Made by a program: the position numbers and the translations under genes. 64,000 nucleotides of DNA from Hermetia illucens. Its lineage: Eukaryota > Arthropoda > Insecta > Diptera > Stratiomyidae. Location of the stretch: assembly GCF_905115235.1 (NCBI RefSeq), contig NC_051849.1:74195017-74259016 (forward strand), written 5' to 3'. Positions 63,369 through 64,000 of the stretch are shown here, in pieces (the first letter of the stretch is position 1; each line of letters opens with the position of its first letter). Below the pieces are notes generated by a model. That model was given only the letters and a program-made list of their open reading frames with translations. It ran no database searches and had not been told where the DNA came from.

Positions 63369-63480
63369 CTGATTCTCGCTCTGATTATTTTCTTTTAATT
63401 AGTTTTTTATTAACTTTAAGTTGGATTTCACTTGCACAGTGCACACGGAATTCCGAGTACGTCCTCGCCGATCAGTTGAC
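63369..63480 (-). other. Probable 5' UTR exon of H3.3
   Basis: On the minus strand a good donor, AATCAG|GTAATG, ends a noncoding exon at 63369. It pairs with the acceptor at 62777-62776, giving a ~590-nt intron. The 5' limit is approximate. A GC-rich tract (GGGAGCGGGGCG, minus) just upstream near 63500-63511 suggests a TATA-less promoter. Confidence 0.55.
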
Positions 63481-63524
63481 AAAACACTTTTGTTACTTTT
63501 CGCCCCGCTCCCAGCGTGACATCA

Positions 63525-64000
63525 GGTCAATGCCTAAAGTTTTGAGGATTAGGCGTTGATCGCCACATAAATACGTTCAATGAATGAGGGAATACCCCAA
63601 AGACCTGCTGAAATGATGAGTGCAATTCATTTTTTTGCAATTGCATTCAAGTAGGAACTTTAAATTACCAAATTGCCACTTAGTTTTTAAAGTATTTACT
63701 TTTTCTTTACATTTTCCAAACTTAAAGTTACATGATATGATTGTTGAAAGCCCAAAGCTTTCGGGCAAGGTTAAACCATCATCTGCCTTCAGTATCTTTC
63801 CTTTTTCTTGAAATAGGGAATAAGTTGCTGGAAAAATAAATCTTTATGTAGGCAAACGCTTTATACGTGTTTAATTCTGCATCCTGTTATGTTCCAGAAA
63901 CTTGTTTTAATTAAAAGGCTCTCAGTGAGGGATTGGTTCTTAGTGTAAACACAAACCATCTGCCATTTCAGTTCGGTTTAACTGAATTGATTTATATAAA
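63525..64000. other. Upstream flank of H3.3
   Basis: AT-rich, with no gene or repeat recognised. Confidence 0.5.

Overview
The window looks like insect, most likely dipteran, nuclear DNA. It is AT-rich and gene-poor. The host genes have spliceosomal introns, some only 50-60 nt long. The mobile elements are typical of flies: R1-clade, RTE-like, jockey and RNase H-bearing LINEs, Tc1/mariner, Merlin and Penelope-like elements, and a tRNA-derived SINE. The species cannot be named from the sequence alone.

Four host genes are supported. (1) A CTDSPL2-type phosphatase on the minus strand has five coding exons between 21055 and 12160, with a likely 5' UTR exon near 29815. Its large introns hold most of the transposon debris between 12 and 29 kb. 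(2) A POLE4-type histone-fold subunit lies at 37738-37189 (minus, two exons). (3) A UQCC4/CCSMST1-type mitochondrial inner-membrane protein lies at 52843-53370 (plus, one exon). (4) Replacement histone H3.3 lies at 62773-62288 (minus, two coding exons), with a 5' UTR exon near 63369.

The most unusual locus is 46645-45507 (minus). It is a spliced, apparently intact Merlin/ISXO2-type transposase gene whose last exon adds a WHEP domain, a fold otherwise typical of aminoacyl-tRNA synthetases. Two short introns inferred independently keep the frame, and one of them restores a conserved transposase motif.

Layout by region. 1-9 kb: AT-rich DNA, then R1-clade and RTE LINE relics and a Tc1 relic. 9-21 kb: the CTDSPL2 3' region and exons, with LINEs and a SINE in intron 4. 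21-30 kb: LINE, mariner, Penelope and SINE copies, a hammerhead-ribozyme-like motif and a GC-rich segment, probably all in CTDSPL2 intron 1. 30.8-32.7 kb: a complete-looking gag-only jockey-type insertion with an intact 439-residue ORF and a perfect 15-bp target duplication. 33-37 kb: nested LINEs. 37-45 kb: POLE4, then an RNase H-bearing LINE carrying a MITE and a SINE, then further LINEs. 45.5-46.7 kb: the Merlin-WHEP gene. 47-52 kb: a LINE, and a Tc1 copy split by a SINE. 52.8-53.4 kb: UQCC4-like gene. 54-59 kb: mostly unassigned AT-rich DNA and fold-back repeats. 59.8-61.4 kb: a Penelope-like element. 62-63.5 kb: H3.3.

The repeats appear to interact. The SINE shares its 3' end, including the block GGCGCAACAA and a trinucleotide tail, with a LINE family called LINE-A here. 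That is the usual sign that a SINE is copied by its partner LINE. Several insertions can be ordered in time from target duplications and from an unoccupied paralogous site inside the window.
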